From Chamaecyparis obtusa (taxonomy: Eukaryota > Streptophyta > Pinopsida > Cupressales > Cupressaceae): a stretch of DNA of 64,000 bases. Below the pieces are notes generated by a model. The model saw only the letters and a program-made list of their open reading frames with translations, did not search any database and had not been told where the DNA came from. The position numbers were made by a program, and so were the translations under genes. The stretch covers positions 186,001 to 250,000 of the forward strand of contig BSBK01008855.1 in assembly GCA_027943335.1 (NCBI GenBank), written 5' to 3'. Positions 46,298 to 59,129 of the stretch are shown here, piece after piece (position 1 is the first letter of the stretch; every line of letters begins with the position of its first letter).

Positions 46298-47860
46298 TTA
46301 GTGACTGGTAGATAGGGGACGGACCCCAAGTCTAGTCCTCAAGTACTCAAATGTGTCCTTCGGTAGAGCTTTTGTAAATATATCTGCAAGTTGTTCTTTT
46401 GATGTAACAAACTCTAGCTTAACTTTCTTCTCCTGTACTTGTTCTCTCAAGTAGTGATACTTAATTGATATGTGCTTTGTCTTAGAATGCATCACTGGAT
46501 TCTTTGAAATATTAATTGCACTGGTGTTATGACAGTATATAATCACTAGCTCAGTGATTATCTCATTCATACCTTCTAGAACTTGTTTAATATATGCAGT
46601 GTTTGAAAAATTTGTAGTAGTAGCAACATACTTTTCTATGGCTGTAGACTGATAAATGCAAGCCTATTTCTTACTTGTCCAAGTAACAAGTCTTTCACCA
46701 AAGAAGAATTCTCCTCCGGTGGTACTTTTTCTGTCATCCACATTTCCAGCCCAATAAGCCTCGGTATAGACTCTGAGTTCAAACTTGTCTTCCTTAGGAT
46801 ACCATAATCCATAGTCTTCTATTTTCTTTAGGTATCTTAAGATTATTTTAGTAGCAATCATGTGTGTTTCTCTAGGATTAGAATAAAATCTAGCAACTAT
46901 TCCCACAACATGTGCTATATCTGGTCTACTGTGAACTACATACATTAACTTACCAATCATTGATTGGTATAGTGTTTGGTTTACTTCTATAGTTTCATCT
47001 TCCTTGTTCAATTTACATCTAGTAGCCATCAGTGTTCCCACAAGTTTATCATCTTCCATGCCAAATTTTTTCAATACTTCTTTTATGTATTTAGATTATG
47101 TGATGAATATCCCATCACTCTATTGAATCACTTGTAGTCCAAGAAAGAAATTAATCTCTCCAAACATAGACATCTCAAATTCATTCCTCATATCATCAGC
47201 AAAGGCTTTACATATTTGATCTTGACCTCCAAATATGATATCATCCACAAATATCTCATCAATAAGAATTGTATCATTAGTATCTCCTTTCATATACATA
47301 TTGTTGTTTTCACTTGTTCTTACAAATCCTATACTTAACAAATAAGTATGCAACCTCTCATACCAGGCTCTCGGTGCTTGCTTCAAACCATATAAAGCTT
47401 TGTGTAATCTACATACCATGTCTTTCTTTTCTAGATCAACAAACCCTTCAGGTTGTTCTATGTAGACTTCTTCTTCAAGTATTCCATTCAAAAATGCTGA
47501 CTTGACATCCATTTGATATACTTTGAATTTCTTGTATGCAGCATATGCAAGTAGCATTTTGACTCCTTCCAACCTAGCAATAGGTGCAAAGGTTTCACCA
47601 TAGTCTATGCCTTCCTCCTATGCATATCCTTTTCATACCAATCTAGCTTTATTTCTTGTCACTTCTCCATTCTCATTCTGCTTGTTCCTGAATATCCACT
47701 TAGTACTGATAACATTCTTATCTTTAGGTCAGAGTACTAAGGTCTAGATTTTTTTATTCTCTATTTTTTCTATTTCCTCCTTCATTGCATTAACCTATTC
47801 ATCATTCTCTAATGCAACTTTTACATTTTTTGGTTCATAATCACAAAATAGACATGTACC
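46298..47860 (-). pseudogene. pol: Element G reverse transcriptase and RNase H
   Basis: On the minus strand RT begins near 47860; the open part at 47572-47120 shows [35 protein letters not shown] and the catalytic FVDD near 47243. After a stop at 47097 the frame goes on with SMIGKLMYVVHSRPDI (about 46960) and RNase H (EAYWAGNVDDRKSTTGG, 46750). The last block, NPVMHSKTKHISIKYHYLRE, leads to a final stop at 46298. Several stops and small frame changes break it. This is the usual copia end of pol. It lies 530 bp upstream of the 3' LTR with no further ORF that I recognise. Confidence 0.87.
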
Positions 47861-49415
47861 TTGTCTAGCTTTGCTCCTTGTTTGCATGCCAGCTTGTTTG
47901 TCTCCAATGATTTTTGATTCAGGATGGTGTCTTCTGACAAAACTCACCAGTATCCTATCTCTCCTTTCCTATTCATCCTATGTAGGTTCATTTTCTTGCT
48001 TGGTAGGGCCATCCTGCTCGTCAGTTTCTCTTTCCTGTTGTTCGGTATTATTTTCCTGCTAACCAATTATCACAGGCTGTGGCTTCGGTAGATACTCTGG
48101 TTATTCAATGTAAGTGAATCTACCATAGTCTTTTAGTTTCTTTGTACTTTCCTTTGTATTCTTTTCATAAAACTCATCAACTCGGACATTAGTTCTTTCA
48201 ATCATTTTATTAGTAGTTTTATTCAAACACTTATATGCTTTTCTTTACTAGAATATCCTAGAAATATTCCTTCATCACCTTTTGAGTCAAATTTACCATT
48301 TCTCTCATCTTTTAGATTAAAACACTTGCTTCCAAAAATCTTGAAATAACTTACAGTCGGTTTGTGTCCAAACCACAACTCATAGGGTGTCTTGTTGGTG
48401 TCCTTCTTTAATTGCACTCATTTCAAAACATAAACAGCTGTACTGACAACTTCCATCCAGTATGTCTGAGAAACATTCTTTTGTAGCATCAATGTCCTAG
48501 CATAGTCAACTATTGACCTATTCCTTCTTTCAGCATTCCCATTCTACTGAGGTGTCCTTGGTATAGAGACCTGTCTTTTAATACCATGCTCATTATAGAA
48601 ATTAGTAAATTCATCAGAGATAAATTCACCTCCTCTATCAGATCTTAGGCATTTTAGTTCCTTACCAGTCTCTTTTTCTACCTTAGCTTTATACAACTTA
48701 AACATCTTAAATGCTTTAGATTTTTCTTTTAAGAACATAACAGTCATCAATCTAGTATAGTCATCAACAAAAAGAATAAAGTATCTATCACCATAATAAC
48801 TTTGAGTTCTCATAGGACCAAATAGGTCAGTATGAACCAACTCAAGTATCTTCTTTGTTGAATAATCCTTACTTTTGAAACTAGATTTAATCATTTTCCC
48901 TTTCTGACATTCATGACATATAACATGATCTGGTTTTGACAAGTTAGGCAGCCCTCTAACTCTTTTCCTTTTACTGATCTTAATCATGTTATCAAAGTTC
49001 ACATGGCATAACCTTTTATGCCACATCCAAGCATCTTCATTTTTCATCATCAAGAAAGAAGACTCATCAGTATCAAGATAAAATAGATTACCTCTTGATT
49101 GTGCACCAGTTCCAACTAGTCTTCCTCCATCATCAAAGATTTTCACTTTCTTGCTCTCAAAAAAAACTTGGTGACCTAAATTATTTAGCTGTGCGACACT
49201 TAACAAGTTATAGTTCAGTCCCTCTACCCAATAAGCATTATCACATTTTATCATATCATTTATCATCAAGGTTCCTTTACCTCTTACCATACAGGGTGTG
49301 TCATTACCCATCTTGATTGATCCTCCATTGTATTCTTCAAGTAGATCAAACTTATCCTCATCACTAGTCATGTGATGTGTACAGCCACTAGATCTATGAT
49401 CCATGTATTATTTTT
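47861..49415 (-). pseudogene. Element G protease and integrase
   Basis: The protease is frame-shifted exactly at its active site: one frame reads WIID near 49392, and the neighbouring frame picks up SGCTHHMTSD, so two extra bases (or one missing) separate the catalytic Asp from its Ser-Gly. The pre-integrase zinc part has WHKRLCHVNFDNM and HECQKGK (49030-48890). The core has Asp in VHTDLFGP (48840), Asp in RSDRGGEF (48630) and Glu in the block after a TAG stop at 48547-48549, so its triad looks intact. The C-terminal part (48417-48223) contains KTPYELWFGHKPTVSYF. The linker to RT is degraded. Confidence 0.85.
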
Positions 49416-49595
49416 GTTAACTTTAGAGATTAGTGTTGTTTCTTCATGCTTTTCTTCCTCCTCCTCTGAGTCATCTTTCATAGCAACAAATACAACTTCT
49501 ACATCATCATCAGAATCATATTCAGATCCATTATCCTCAACTATGAAACATACCTTTTTCCCTTTGTCATTGTTGTCTCGGTTATCTCTATTGTG

Positions 49596-50495
49596 TCAGT
49601 AGCCTTTGTTGAATCTTCTCCCATAGCTTCCTTCAGATCGATCTTTGGTTCTATCATCATCTTTCTTATGTGGATATCTAGTAGTGATGTCGCCAACCTC
49701 TTTACAGTTAAAGCATGCCAAAGTTAGCTTACCTCTATACCTTCCTTTACCTTTGGGTAATCTTCTGGCCATAAGAGCTTCAAGTTCTTCAAACTCATCA
49801 TCGGTATTACTGTCACTATCATCATTTTTATTATTTCTGCTAGACTTACCGATCTTTAGAGAAGACATGAAAGAGGATTCCATAGATGGTACAACACTGT
49901 TATCAAAGTTATTTAATTCAAAGGTTTTAAGTTTACCAATTAGATTGTCAAGTGTAAGTACATTACCAAATGTAGACCTTGTCTCATGAATAGCTGATAT
50001 TCTGATTGCATAAACCGACAATAAGGTTCTGAGTATTTTTCTAACAACTATCTCTTCACTAATGACTCCATTAGATGCTCTAATAGCATGTACTAACTCT
50101 TTCAGCCTATTTGTAGATTGCACAATATTCTCACCTTCTTTCATTGTCATATCATTGAATTTTCCCCTTAAGCTCTTTGCTTTAGCTCTTTTAACATTCA
50201 CATCTCCACTGTAAACTTGAGAAAGTTTATCCCACATGGCTTTTGCAGTAGTGTAGCTTTTAATATTTTTGAATTTGGCATCGGTATAGGCAACATCAAT
50301 CTCCATCATAGTAACATTTTGTTCATGTGTGTCTTTCAGTTGATCAAGTGTCAGGGGACCAGGTGTCGGTTCTATATAGCCATTCTCCATCAATTCTAGT
50401 GCAGCATTCCCAATTCCAAATATGTGCAACTTCATCTGGCTTTGCTATACTACAAAGTTCTCTTTGTTCAGCTTTGGCACTTCCCTCTTATACAT
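49596..50495 (-). pseudogene. gag: Element G gag
   Basis: The start chosen is the ATG at 50495 (MYKREVPKLNKENF), which parallels H gag; one TAG stop at 50448-50450 separates it from a long open frame that begins at 50435 (MKLHIFGIGN). The copia gag core is clear: AMWDKLSQVYSGDVNVKRAK, LRGKFNDMTMKEGENI. The zinc knuckle at about 49720-49680 reads CFNCKEVGDITTRYP, with Asp at the His position and Tyr at the last Cys, so it is probably non-functional. A charged Asp/Ser/Lys tail follows. Gag would form the cytoplasmic particle. The N-terminus lies 50 bp from the primer-binding site. Confidence 0.87.
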
Positions 50496-50545
50496 TTTGA
50501 GATCTTTGTAGTGAAGTCCTTAAAACTCTGTTCCAAGAAACCAAC

Positions 50546-50557
50546 GCTTTGATACCA
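50546..50557 (-). other. Element G primer-binding site
   Basis: On the minus strand TGGTATCAAAGC starts two bases (AT) after the 5' LTR end, an initiator-tRNA-Met type site. Confidence 0.88.
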
Positions 50558-50559
50558 AT

Positions 50560-52027
50560 TGTTAGAATAACTGAGAGGGGGGTGAATCAGTTAATCACTG
50601 TCCCAATACAAAATGTATAATCCAAAAAACAAATACTTCAATTTGTGTTGCTCGATAACTTAAAATACTTTTACTGTCTATGCAATTACCAATTACCAGT
50701 CTAAAACTTATAGCAGTTATCGATCAAATCAAATATGCAACATGTAAATATGACATCAAACAAATATCACAATCAACACATAGCACAAGAGATTTAACAT
50801 GGAAACCCTGTGAAGGGAAAAACCACCTAGGATCGGCAACCCAAAAATATTCACTCAGACCCAACCCTGTTAAAGGTTACAAACACACTGTTAGGTGTGA
50901 CCTTGTTAGAGGATTTAAGACCAATCATTATCATCCAACTAGCAGTCACTTTGGGGTTGAGAGGATAACAATGCTCATTCTATAAATGATACATAATAAG
51001 ACTTTCTTAGTCCACTCGGTTAAGAGATTTGACTATGTACAATGGTTAAATATGTAATAGTAGGTGATCTAACTTAATAAAACTTTAATTGCAAATTATA
51101 GATCAATGTTCAACTCATACAAATCTTTCTGATCAATAAATCAATTCTGTTTAAAATACTATTAACCTTACTATCCGTTGGTAATCACTCTTTGTGGCTC
51201 GGTAATGCTTTGTAGTAGGGTTCTCTTTAACCAGTATGATCAGAATGCATGAAAACTTGTTCACATGATGATTATGTAGTTTCCTTCTTTTTCAGCATCA
51301 CCACCTTGTAGTGAAATCTCCAGTCTCTTATATAGACATGTAAACTGGTTTCTTCTGCTCCATCATATTTTGCCGCTTAATCATATTCATTGATTTTTCC
51401 TCTTAAACATACCTCGACACTTGTGTCAATAACACGTTTCATTCTCATCCTTTAGATCTTTCCTAAATTTTGTTAGCCATGGATCATCATAACAAACTTT
51501 ATATGTTACCTCGAAATTATACACTTTCTAGCTCATCAATCTTATCGGCTAAACCAATCATTTATTTTATTCTATTCTTCTTGTTAACAAAGAAATGTGT
51601 CGGTGAACACAAGCTCGGTTAACACTGTGCTCAGTATACACTACACTCCGTCAGTGTATACTAAAATGCTTCATCAACTGACAACACTGCTTTGTGTCTT
51701 TCAACTCTTTTCCTCATCATAGATGAATGAAACATGATCAAGTCAATAACATGAAGTCATAGACTCATCAAGAAGTTACTCAATGTATTCTTTATCCTCA
51801 TTTCTCATATCCATCTTCCTCATGTAGATATTTCTATTCTTCATCTCTTTCACTCCTTCTCTATAGATGTTTTGGTATAGTAACTTACGAGATAATTATT
51901 GTCAAACTTAGTTGACATCAATGACAACATAATACTAATTTAATCATATTACATATCTAATCAATCAGCTCGATGATCTTAAATCATAGATTCTTCAATC
52001 AGGTTCTAAATTAGTTGTAGTTCATCT
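50560..52027 (-). repeat. Element G 5' LTR
   Basis: About 1468 bp, matching 44277-45765. The outer end is placed at 52027; the last bases read TTCATCT rather than TTCATCA. It carries the promoter. Confidence 0.88.
51328..51334 (-). promoter_or_regulatory. TATA box in G 5' LTR
   Basis: On the minus strand TATATAA in the context GTCTATATAAGAGACTGGAG. The same word is kept in the other two copies of this LTR. Confidence 0.55.
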
Positions 52028-53257
52028 ATGGAGGTTTTTAGGGCATGGTTGGTGTTCTAACCAATTATCCACATTGGGTCAAGGTATTCAAGACCTTTTG
52101 AGCCCAAATCCTAAGTTTGGACATTATTACAAGTTTTTGCAAGTTTTAGGAAGATCATCGTACCTTGGTTTTTGGAACACTGTCTATTTTTGAAACCAAT
52201 GAAAAGTATGTGAATGGATTGAGTCTTGAGTTTTGGCATTGGATTATTTTATCTATTTTTAGTTTTTTCCATTTCCATAGCTTAGGATTTCTTTCCCTGC
52301 ATTTATTTGAAGTTTTACTTATTTATGAAGTAGCTAGTCACTGGCATACCCAGGATTAAGGTGTATTTCTATGGCTCCCACATGAAACCCTACTGTGAAA
52401 TAATCATGGGGATTTGGGATATTTTAAAGGAGCATATATATAGAGTACATACAAATGGAGGAGGCTTGTAAGTTTCATTGGCCATAAATGGGAGCAATCC
52501 TTAGGCAAGCACAATGAGCTTGGCTAAGGAGCTTGCATTTGTTATTGCATGTGTTGATGCAAGGGTTTGATGGTGGAACTAAGTTGAATGCATGGAGGGA
52601 GTATTTTGATTCATATAGATGCCCTCCAAGGAGATTGGGGTCTGAATAATCAAACCAAAGAGACTTTGAAGACAAGAAAGAATGACTGGTTCACGAAGCT
52701 CAATTAGCCCTAACATCCCTTAAATATAGGAAGGTAATGTACAACCAGTTTGAGGAGGAGAGACCTACAAAATATTTGATAAATATAAAAAGGGTATTTA
52801 AATCCATAATTTATTTAGTGGTTTTTTTAAAGGCATTTCATCCAAATAGCCAAAAACTAGCCAGAAAGACCTAGTTGAGGGCTATTAGGCCTAATAGGTT
52901 TTTTGGTTCAAAAAGTAGAGATCAGTAACCTAGATCTTGACACCTTAGGATAGAGGGATCAAGATTGAACCAAGGAAGTTAATGAGACATAGGAATACCT
53001 ACAAGATACCATGTTCATTTACAAGAGCCAAAGAATCCATTAGAGGAGAGCTAATAGAGAAGGGAAGATGAATGCAATTTAAGGTAGATACCCTAGTGAA
53101 GCACTAGAGAATGTCACCTTGCATGGAGGCATTGAAAAGTCCTAAACCAAGTAGGAGGGGACTTAGAAGATCCTAGGAGAAATTGGGATCTTGGTGGATT
53201 GGGGGATAGGAGGTTCCTAATCAAGATTAGTGCAAGCAAGCTAGTTTGTATCTATGA
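52028..53257 (+). repeat. Element D 3' LTR, second part
   Basis: It continues the D LTR from the point where G entered and matches 38030-39261 to the final GTTTGTATCTATGA. Small insertions and deletions are visible against the 5' copy. Confidence 0.87.
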
Positions 53258-54231
53258 ATTATCGAAATAAATAATTTGTTGGTGGACTCCACACAAACCA
53301 GAGATACATATCAATGAAATAAGGGTATCGATGAAAGGGTAAAAGGTGATAACAATAGCTTGTTTTCATTGATATCCTTATTGATGAAATTCAATACCAT
53401 TTTTATTGATAACATTATCGATGAAATTTGGATATCGAATAAAGAAAGTAAGGTCTTATCAAAAAGGAAACTTCATCGATAAATAAGGGAGGTTCCTAGA
53501 ATTAAAGATAATGATTATGGATTTCATCAAAATTTTCATTGATGAAATATAAGCTTCATCGAGATAGAAAAATTGATCATTGAAATAAAGATCTTATCAA
53601 AATGAAGAAATGGGTCCCACTGAAGGTCAAAATATATGTATGGTGTATGAGGTGTTATTAGTCCCACTTTATCGATAAAAAACAAGCATCGATGAAAAAA
53701 AATAATTTGAGTGAAATGAAGGTTTAATCAAAATAGGTATGAGGTTTGTAGAAGGTTTTCATCGATGAAACATCATGTGTTTTGATCGAAATATATTTTG
53801 ATAAAATAAAGATTTTGATGAATCATTCAAACATTTGTTTGAAGTGAATGTTTTATCAAAAAGGATTTTTCGATGGAGCTTATTATTTTTTCATTGATAA
53901 AAAGGGATTGACAATCATACAACGTGATTTCATCAAAAACTAAGAAATCAAATATTTTACTATGGGATGTTTTCGATGAACTCACAAAGATATGGAACTC
54001 AAATGCATTCTCATTAATGACCATTGTAGGAATTGGTTTAATCCTAGAATTTTGCTAGCACAAAATCACTCTTGTTGATCAGGGACACAACTTCATCACA
54101 ATTTGAGAAAGATTGACATTTGACATACCATTAAAATTTCTAAGAGCAAGTAAGTTTCTTTTTTCTCCCTGGTTACTTCCTTCTGAGTATCATAGATCCT
54201 TCTTCTAAAAATCCTAGAACCCAAAAACAAA
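53258..54231. repeat. Region dense in TCATCGATGAAA-like words
   Basis: No gene is seen. About twenty variants of ATCGATGAAA, its complement, or ATTGATAAA-like relatives occur between 53300 and 53970, including the perfect 14-bp palindrome TTTCATCGATGAAA at 53757-53770. Similar words occur left of D near 37522-37547. It may be part of an LTR into which D inserted. Confidence 0.5.
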
Positions 54232-54959
54232 ATGGTTCTCCCAAAATGGATGCCAAAGATAAAATAAAATGCAAAAGACTGAATCGAGATTTATTATACT
54301 AGTTTCCTACATCTGGGTTGAAGTCTAAAAAAGTAAAAGTGGGTGATGAAGGTCTAGAAGATAGATATGAGAATTTAGGAGACACATGGACTAAATTATG
54401 TGGTTATGACTTGTTCATGTTTCATTACAAAAGAAAGGATGGCCCTAAACCTATCAGTAACCCATGATGGTTAAACTTAGGGAAGTTAGTAGTTCTTAAT
54501 GTGTTTGTAAATGTTGATGTTGTGAAGGCTTTAGTGGATAGATATGACCCAAGAAGTAGGACCATCTATGATTATAAAGGTAACCATCTTATACCTCTAA
54601 AAAATGGTTATATTGAGCAGGTATTTGATTTAGAGGGAGGCTATGAAGGCCACATTTAAATTCATAAGCTAAGGGAAGAGTATTCTTCTTTGGAGGGTTC
54701 ATACAAATGATGGAGGTTACCATTTGATAGGAAAAGGAAGGGGACAAATAAAAATGTATTTGGAGATGAAGATAAGTCTCCATTTGATGTAAAATTATTC
54801 CATCCACACATCAAGTATACCTATTATACTATAGGATGTAGGTGCTGGAAATTGATTCCCCTCCACTAATGGATATAGAAGCTATGGTATTGGCCATAGA
54901 TGTGCAATCTAAAGATCCTAGGGAGTTTGATTATACTGCTTATCTTGAAGATAAATTGA

Positions 54960-56445
54960 TGTTAGAATAACTGAGAGGGGGGTGAATTAGTTAATCATTA
55001 TCCCAATACAAAATGTATAATCCAAAAACAAATACTTCAATTACTGTTGTACAATAACTTAAAATAATTTTATTGTCTGTGCATTTATCGATTACCATCT
55101 AAAACTTATAGTAGTTACCGATCAAATAAAATATGAAACATGTAAATATGATGTCAAAATAAACATCACAATCAGCACATAATACTAGAGATTTAATGTG
55201 GAAACCCTATGAAGGGAAAAACCACCTGGGACCGGCAACCCAAAATATTCACTCTTCTGAAGTGAGGTTGGTGAAGACCTAACCTTGTTAAAGGTTACAA
55301 ACACATTGTTAGGTGTGACCTTGTTAGAGGATTTAAGACCAACCATTATCATCCAACCAGCAGTCACTCTGGGGTTGATAGGATAACAATGCTCATTCTA
55401 TGAATGATACATAATAAGACTTTCTTAGTCCACTCAGTTAAGAGATTTGAATATGTACAATGGTTAAATATGTAATAGTAGGTGATCTGACTTAATACAA
55501 CTTCACTTGTAAATTATAGATCAATGTTTAGCTCATACAAATCTTCCTGATCAATAAATCAATTCTATTTCAATCACTATTCAACTTACTGTCCATCGAT
55601 AATCACTCTCTATCACTTGGTAATGCTCTGTAGTAGGGTTCTCCTTAACCAGTATGGTCAGAATGCATGAAACTTGTTCACACAATGATTCTATAGTTTC
55701 CTTCTCTTCCAGCATCACCACCTTGTAGTGAGATCTCCAGTCTCTTATATAGACATGTAAACCATTTTCTTTTGCTCCATCAGATTTTGCCACTTAATCA
55801 TTGTCATTGATTTTTCCTCTTAAACATACCTCGACACTTGTGTCAATAAAACGTTTGATTCTCATCCTTTTAAATCTTTCCTAAATTTTGTTAGCCATCG
55901 ATCTATGTAACAAACTTTATCTATTACCTCAAATTCATACACTTGCTAGCTCATCAATCTTATCAGCTAAACTAGTCATTTAGTTCATTTTGTTCTTCTC
56001 GGTTAACAAAGAAATGCATCGGTGAACACAAGCTTGGTTAACACTGTGCTCGGTATACACTAAACTCCATCGGTGTATACTAAATTACTTCATCAACTAA
56101 CAACACTGCTTTGTGTCTTTCAGCTCTTTTCCTCATCATAGATGAATGAAACATAATCAAGTCAATAAAATGAAGTCATAGACTCATCAACAAGTTACTC
56201 AATGTATTCTCTATCCTCATCTATCATATCCATCTTCCTCATGTAGATATTTATGTTCTTCATCTCTTTCACTCCTTCACTACAGATGTATCAGTATAGT
56301 AACTTACAAGATAAGTACTATCAAACTAGTTGACATCAATGACAACATAATACTGATTTAATCATATTACATATCTAATCAATCTTCTCGGTGATCTTAA
56401 ATCATAGTTCCTTCAATCAGGTTCTAAATCAGTTGTAGTTCATCA
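54960..56445 (-). mobile_element. Solo LTR of the G family, 1486 bp
   Basis: It matches both G LTRs end to end (plus strand TGTTAGAATAACTGAG to GTAGTTCATCA) and is flanked by the perfect 5-bp duplication ATTGA (54955-54959 and 56446-56450). No internal region remains. It interrupts a codon of the surrounding decayed gene, whose frame resumes after one copy of the duplication. The orientation is that of G. Confidence 0.95.
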
Positions 56446-56639
56446 ATTGAATCATAGTTAGGAATAGATAAAGGGTGATTCTAGCTAGATATAATTTAGA
56501 CATTATTCACTCCTAATGCATATGTTTCTTTATGCAGGACAACATATTGATCTGTGGGGAAATGAATTGCAAGGGAATGTCTATGGGTAAAAGCACAAAG
56601 TTGTTTCACATTTCAGGCTAACTTATCATCACAACTAAA

Positions 56640-57523
56640 TTTGAGCATTTCTAACTAAAATTATTTTTTGTCAAACATATGGTCTAGCTAGATTCATTCT
56701 AGCTAAGTTAGACAAGTGCTTAAACTTTTCCAATTGGAAATATCTATTAAATGCATGTTTTATACCAATTACTAAAGAAATAAAATTATTTTAGAAAAGT
56801 GATGTTTCAATAACTCCTACTCTTTTTAATGATATTGTTTTACAAACATAAAAATACCCTTTTTTAGAGCATAGAGTCAAGATTATCATCAAATAATTTT
56901 TATAGTATTTTAATTAGATCTAATATATTATAATTTTAAAATACTGCAATTAGGTATTTTAACATTCGAGAACAAGCTGATTCAAAAATATAAAAAAATA
57001 GTAAAGCTTATCAAAAAAATTGAAATTTTATATTTAACACTAGAGGAGAGAGTTCTCTACAAGAATGTGTAATTTTTTTTTCTGAATAGTGTAGATTTGA
57101 TATGGGAAATCTGGTGGGAGATGAAAACTGTTGATTTCAGGTATGTTCAACTTTGAGTAGTTATAATAGAGAAAATATACATTGAAAACTATTTTTTCTT
57201 CTTTTCTGCACTAGCTATACATTTCATCTATAACATATTTTGAAATCAAAGGAAAAAAAGATTATTTGCATATACTTTTTTGGTGGGAACAAGACCCTCA
57301 TTTTTTAGCAAGTAAAAAATAGACTTCAAAAATTAAAAAAAACAATGTGAATTCATCTTCAAATTTTTTAAAAAAAATTATAGGCATAAACTTCATCCAC
57401 TTTTACACATTTCATTAGTTTACATAATCTCTAAATTCTAAACATAAATGCCATTTTTATGTCGTTAAAGTTAAAAAGTTTGTGTGTTGTTGACCTTTTC
57501 CTTTATAAAAGTGTGACACAAAT
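56640..57523. other. AT-rich segment without coding signal
   Basis: It separates two recognisable parts of the decayed gene. It could be an intron or an unrecognised insertion; no repeat ends or duplications are evident. TTTATAAAAG near 57502 is a TATA-like word. Confidence 0.4.
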
Positions 57524-59129
57524 TTGTACTTTTACCCTTATGATAAAATTAGTTTTATTAAACCCGTCCAATTGTGGTTATCAATTTGGGATGCCAAGTA
57601 CATAAATTGTCAATATGTTTGTTTTGAGGATCAGTCTGTGAAATCAGTATATAATTTGTTAGGGCATCCACATGAGTATGCTCTATCATCTGAGATTAAG
57701 ATATTCCTTAGAACTAATGAGTTTGATGAGAAGAGTTGTGTTGAGAATAATTAGGGAGATTGGTATTTCTTTGAGAAGCAAACATAGGTAAGGGCCTTTG
57801 GATTTGATGGGAGTCCTTATGTGTTTCCTAAAATAGTGCCTGATCGGGTAGCATATTTGGAAATTACTAGACAATTATTTTCTTCTAGTTAAATGCACCT
57901 AAGATCCTACAACAATCAATCTTTCATGTTTGGACGTTTAGCATTTGGTGAGTTCATGGTGAAAATCATAAATAGCTACAGTCTGATCAATGTCAAGCTT
58001 AATTATTATAATATGTTATTTGATAGCCCAAGGACCAACTTTGATCTTGAGGGATATATACAATGGGATAAAATTTCTCAAAAATTGAAGGGATATGAAC
58101 ATGTCCCAATGTGCACAGATGATTTGATTAGAAATTTAGAAAGGAATGAGTCTTTAAAATAGAAGGATATGCACAATTGGGTGTTGAGGGCATATCAATA
58201 GAAGGTATCAATGAAAAAATATAATATTATAGGTATTAAAGAGCCTTAAGGATCCTATGGGTAGAGCAGAGAGGATGCTCCAACATAGTAAATAAATTAT
58301 GAATGTCATCCCCAATTATATAAAGGAAGGAAAACTGAAGGAAAAGGAATCCCTAACACCTTTGAACCATCTTTCTACAGATTCACATGTAGACCAAAAA
58401 CAAGATGACATGCCCATTGAAGAATTTATAGATGAATTGATGTTGTAGGAACCACCATATGAAATTGTAGATGAAATGATAGATGAATTCAAAGATTTCA
58501 CCTTTGATCAAGAGTTTATCACATCTTCAAAAATCAAAAAAAAATTTATATCAACATAAAGGGAAAATAATTAGAAACATATTTGATGGCACCTCTGATG
58601 AGGAAAATTTTCTACAAGAACTTCAAAAAGAGATTGAAAATGAAAATAAAGGATGTGAATCCTGAGAAAGGAATACAACTGTTAAAAGAAGTAGGAGTAA
58701 TCATTTATCAAGGGTGGGATATGAAATAAACTATGATTTATGATATTTTTTGTGAAAAACATGACCTCCAATTGATAATATGGCTAGGAGATGTAGAATA
58801 TGTCATCAATATATTTTCCTATGACACAAATAAAAAGGTGTTACTTCAATGGGCCTTATATCCAAGGGATAGAAGGCCAACCTTGATCAATACTAAAGAA
58901 GCTTTTAGATACTTAATGAGACAAAAAGTTGGGAACACAACTCCTAGAAAAACTGCCATGTTGAACTTGAATGTTATCTAGCTAAATAAGAAATGGGTGG
59001 AATTATTGGTTAGAGAAAGGAATAATTATAAAACCCTCTATGAGGATTATGAGGAAGACAAATATAGATGGAAAGAGATATCTATGAAAAGGGGGAAATT
59101 AGTCCAAAACATTGAAAGTAAGAGTGTAG

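Larger units (their letters stand above)
44277..52027 (-). mobile_element. Element G: Ty1/copia retrotransposon inserted in the D 3' LTR
   Basis: On the minus strand the order is 5' LTR (52027-50560), primer site, gag, protease, integrase, RT, RNase H, polypurine tract and 3' LTR (45765-44277). Integrase before RT makes it Ty1/copia. The two LTRs are clearly alike, with scattered differences and a 20-bp deletion near 50855 in the right copy. Flanking D LTR sequence continues on both sides. The target duplication is not recoverable: AAGAT on the left has no match on the right. Confidence 0.92.
37622..53257 (+). mobile_element. Element D: chromovirus-type Ty3/gypsy retrotransposon split by copia element G
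   Basis: 5' LTR 37622-39261, internal region to 43868, 3' LTR in two parts (43869-44276 and 52028-53257) around element G. Gag, protease, RT, RNase H, integrase and chromodomain are all present in order, with stops and frame changes. No clean target duplication is seen (ATTGG on the left, ATTAT on the right, if the end is set at 53257). It is close kin to B and E. Confidence 0.88.
54246..59129 (+). pseudogene. Decayed gene of uncharacterised protein family (copy 2), split by a solo LTR
   Basis: From ATG 54246 (MDAKDKIKCKRLNRD) a protein frame is visible through many stops. Blocks shared with copy 1 are YDPRSRTIYDYKGNHLIPLK (54545-54604), GQHIDLW (56540-56560, directly after the solo LTR) and VRAFGFDGSPYVFPK with RVAYLEITRQL (57791-57880). 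The segment 56640-57520 has no coding match and is AT-rich. Later pieces are a hydrophilic linker (58300-58660) and QLIIWLGDVEYVINIFSYDT (58762-58821). It is cut by E at 59130. The protein was large, about 1000 residues or more. No known domain is recognised; its placement inside repeats suggests a mobile-element passenger gene. Confidence 0.55.

Noticed and set aside
53300..53970. Possible CRISPR-like or satellite array
   Set aside because: The words vary, point both ways and have irregular spacing, and the context is eukaryotic retrotransposon DNA.
56520..56540. TTTCTTTATGCAG as an intron 3' splice site
   Set aside because: The protein frame reads straight through this point from the solo-LTR junction into GQHIDLW, so no intron is needed here.
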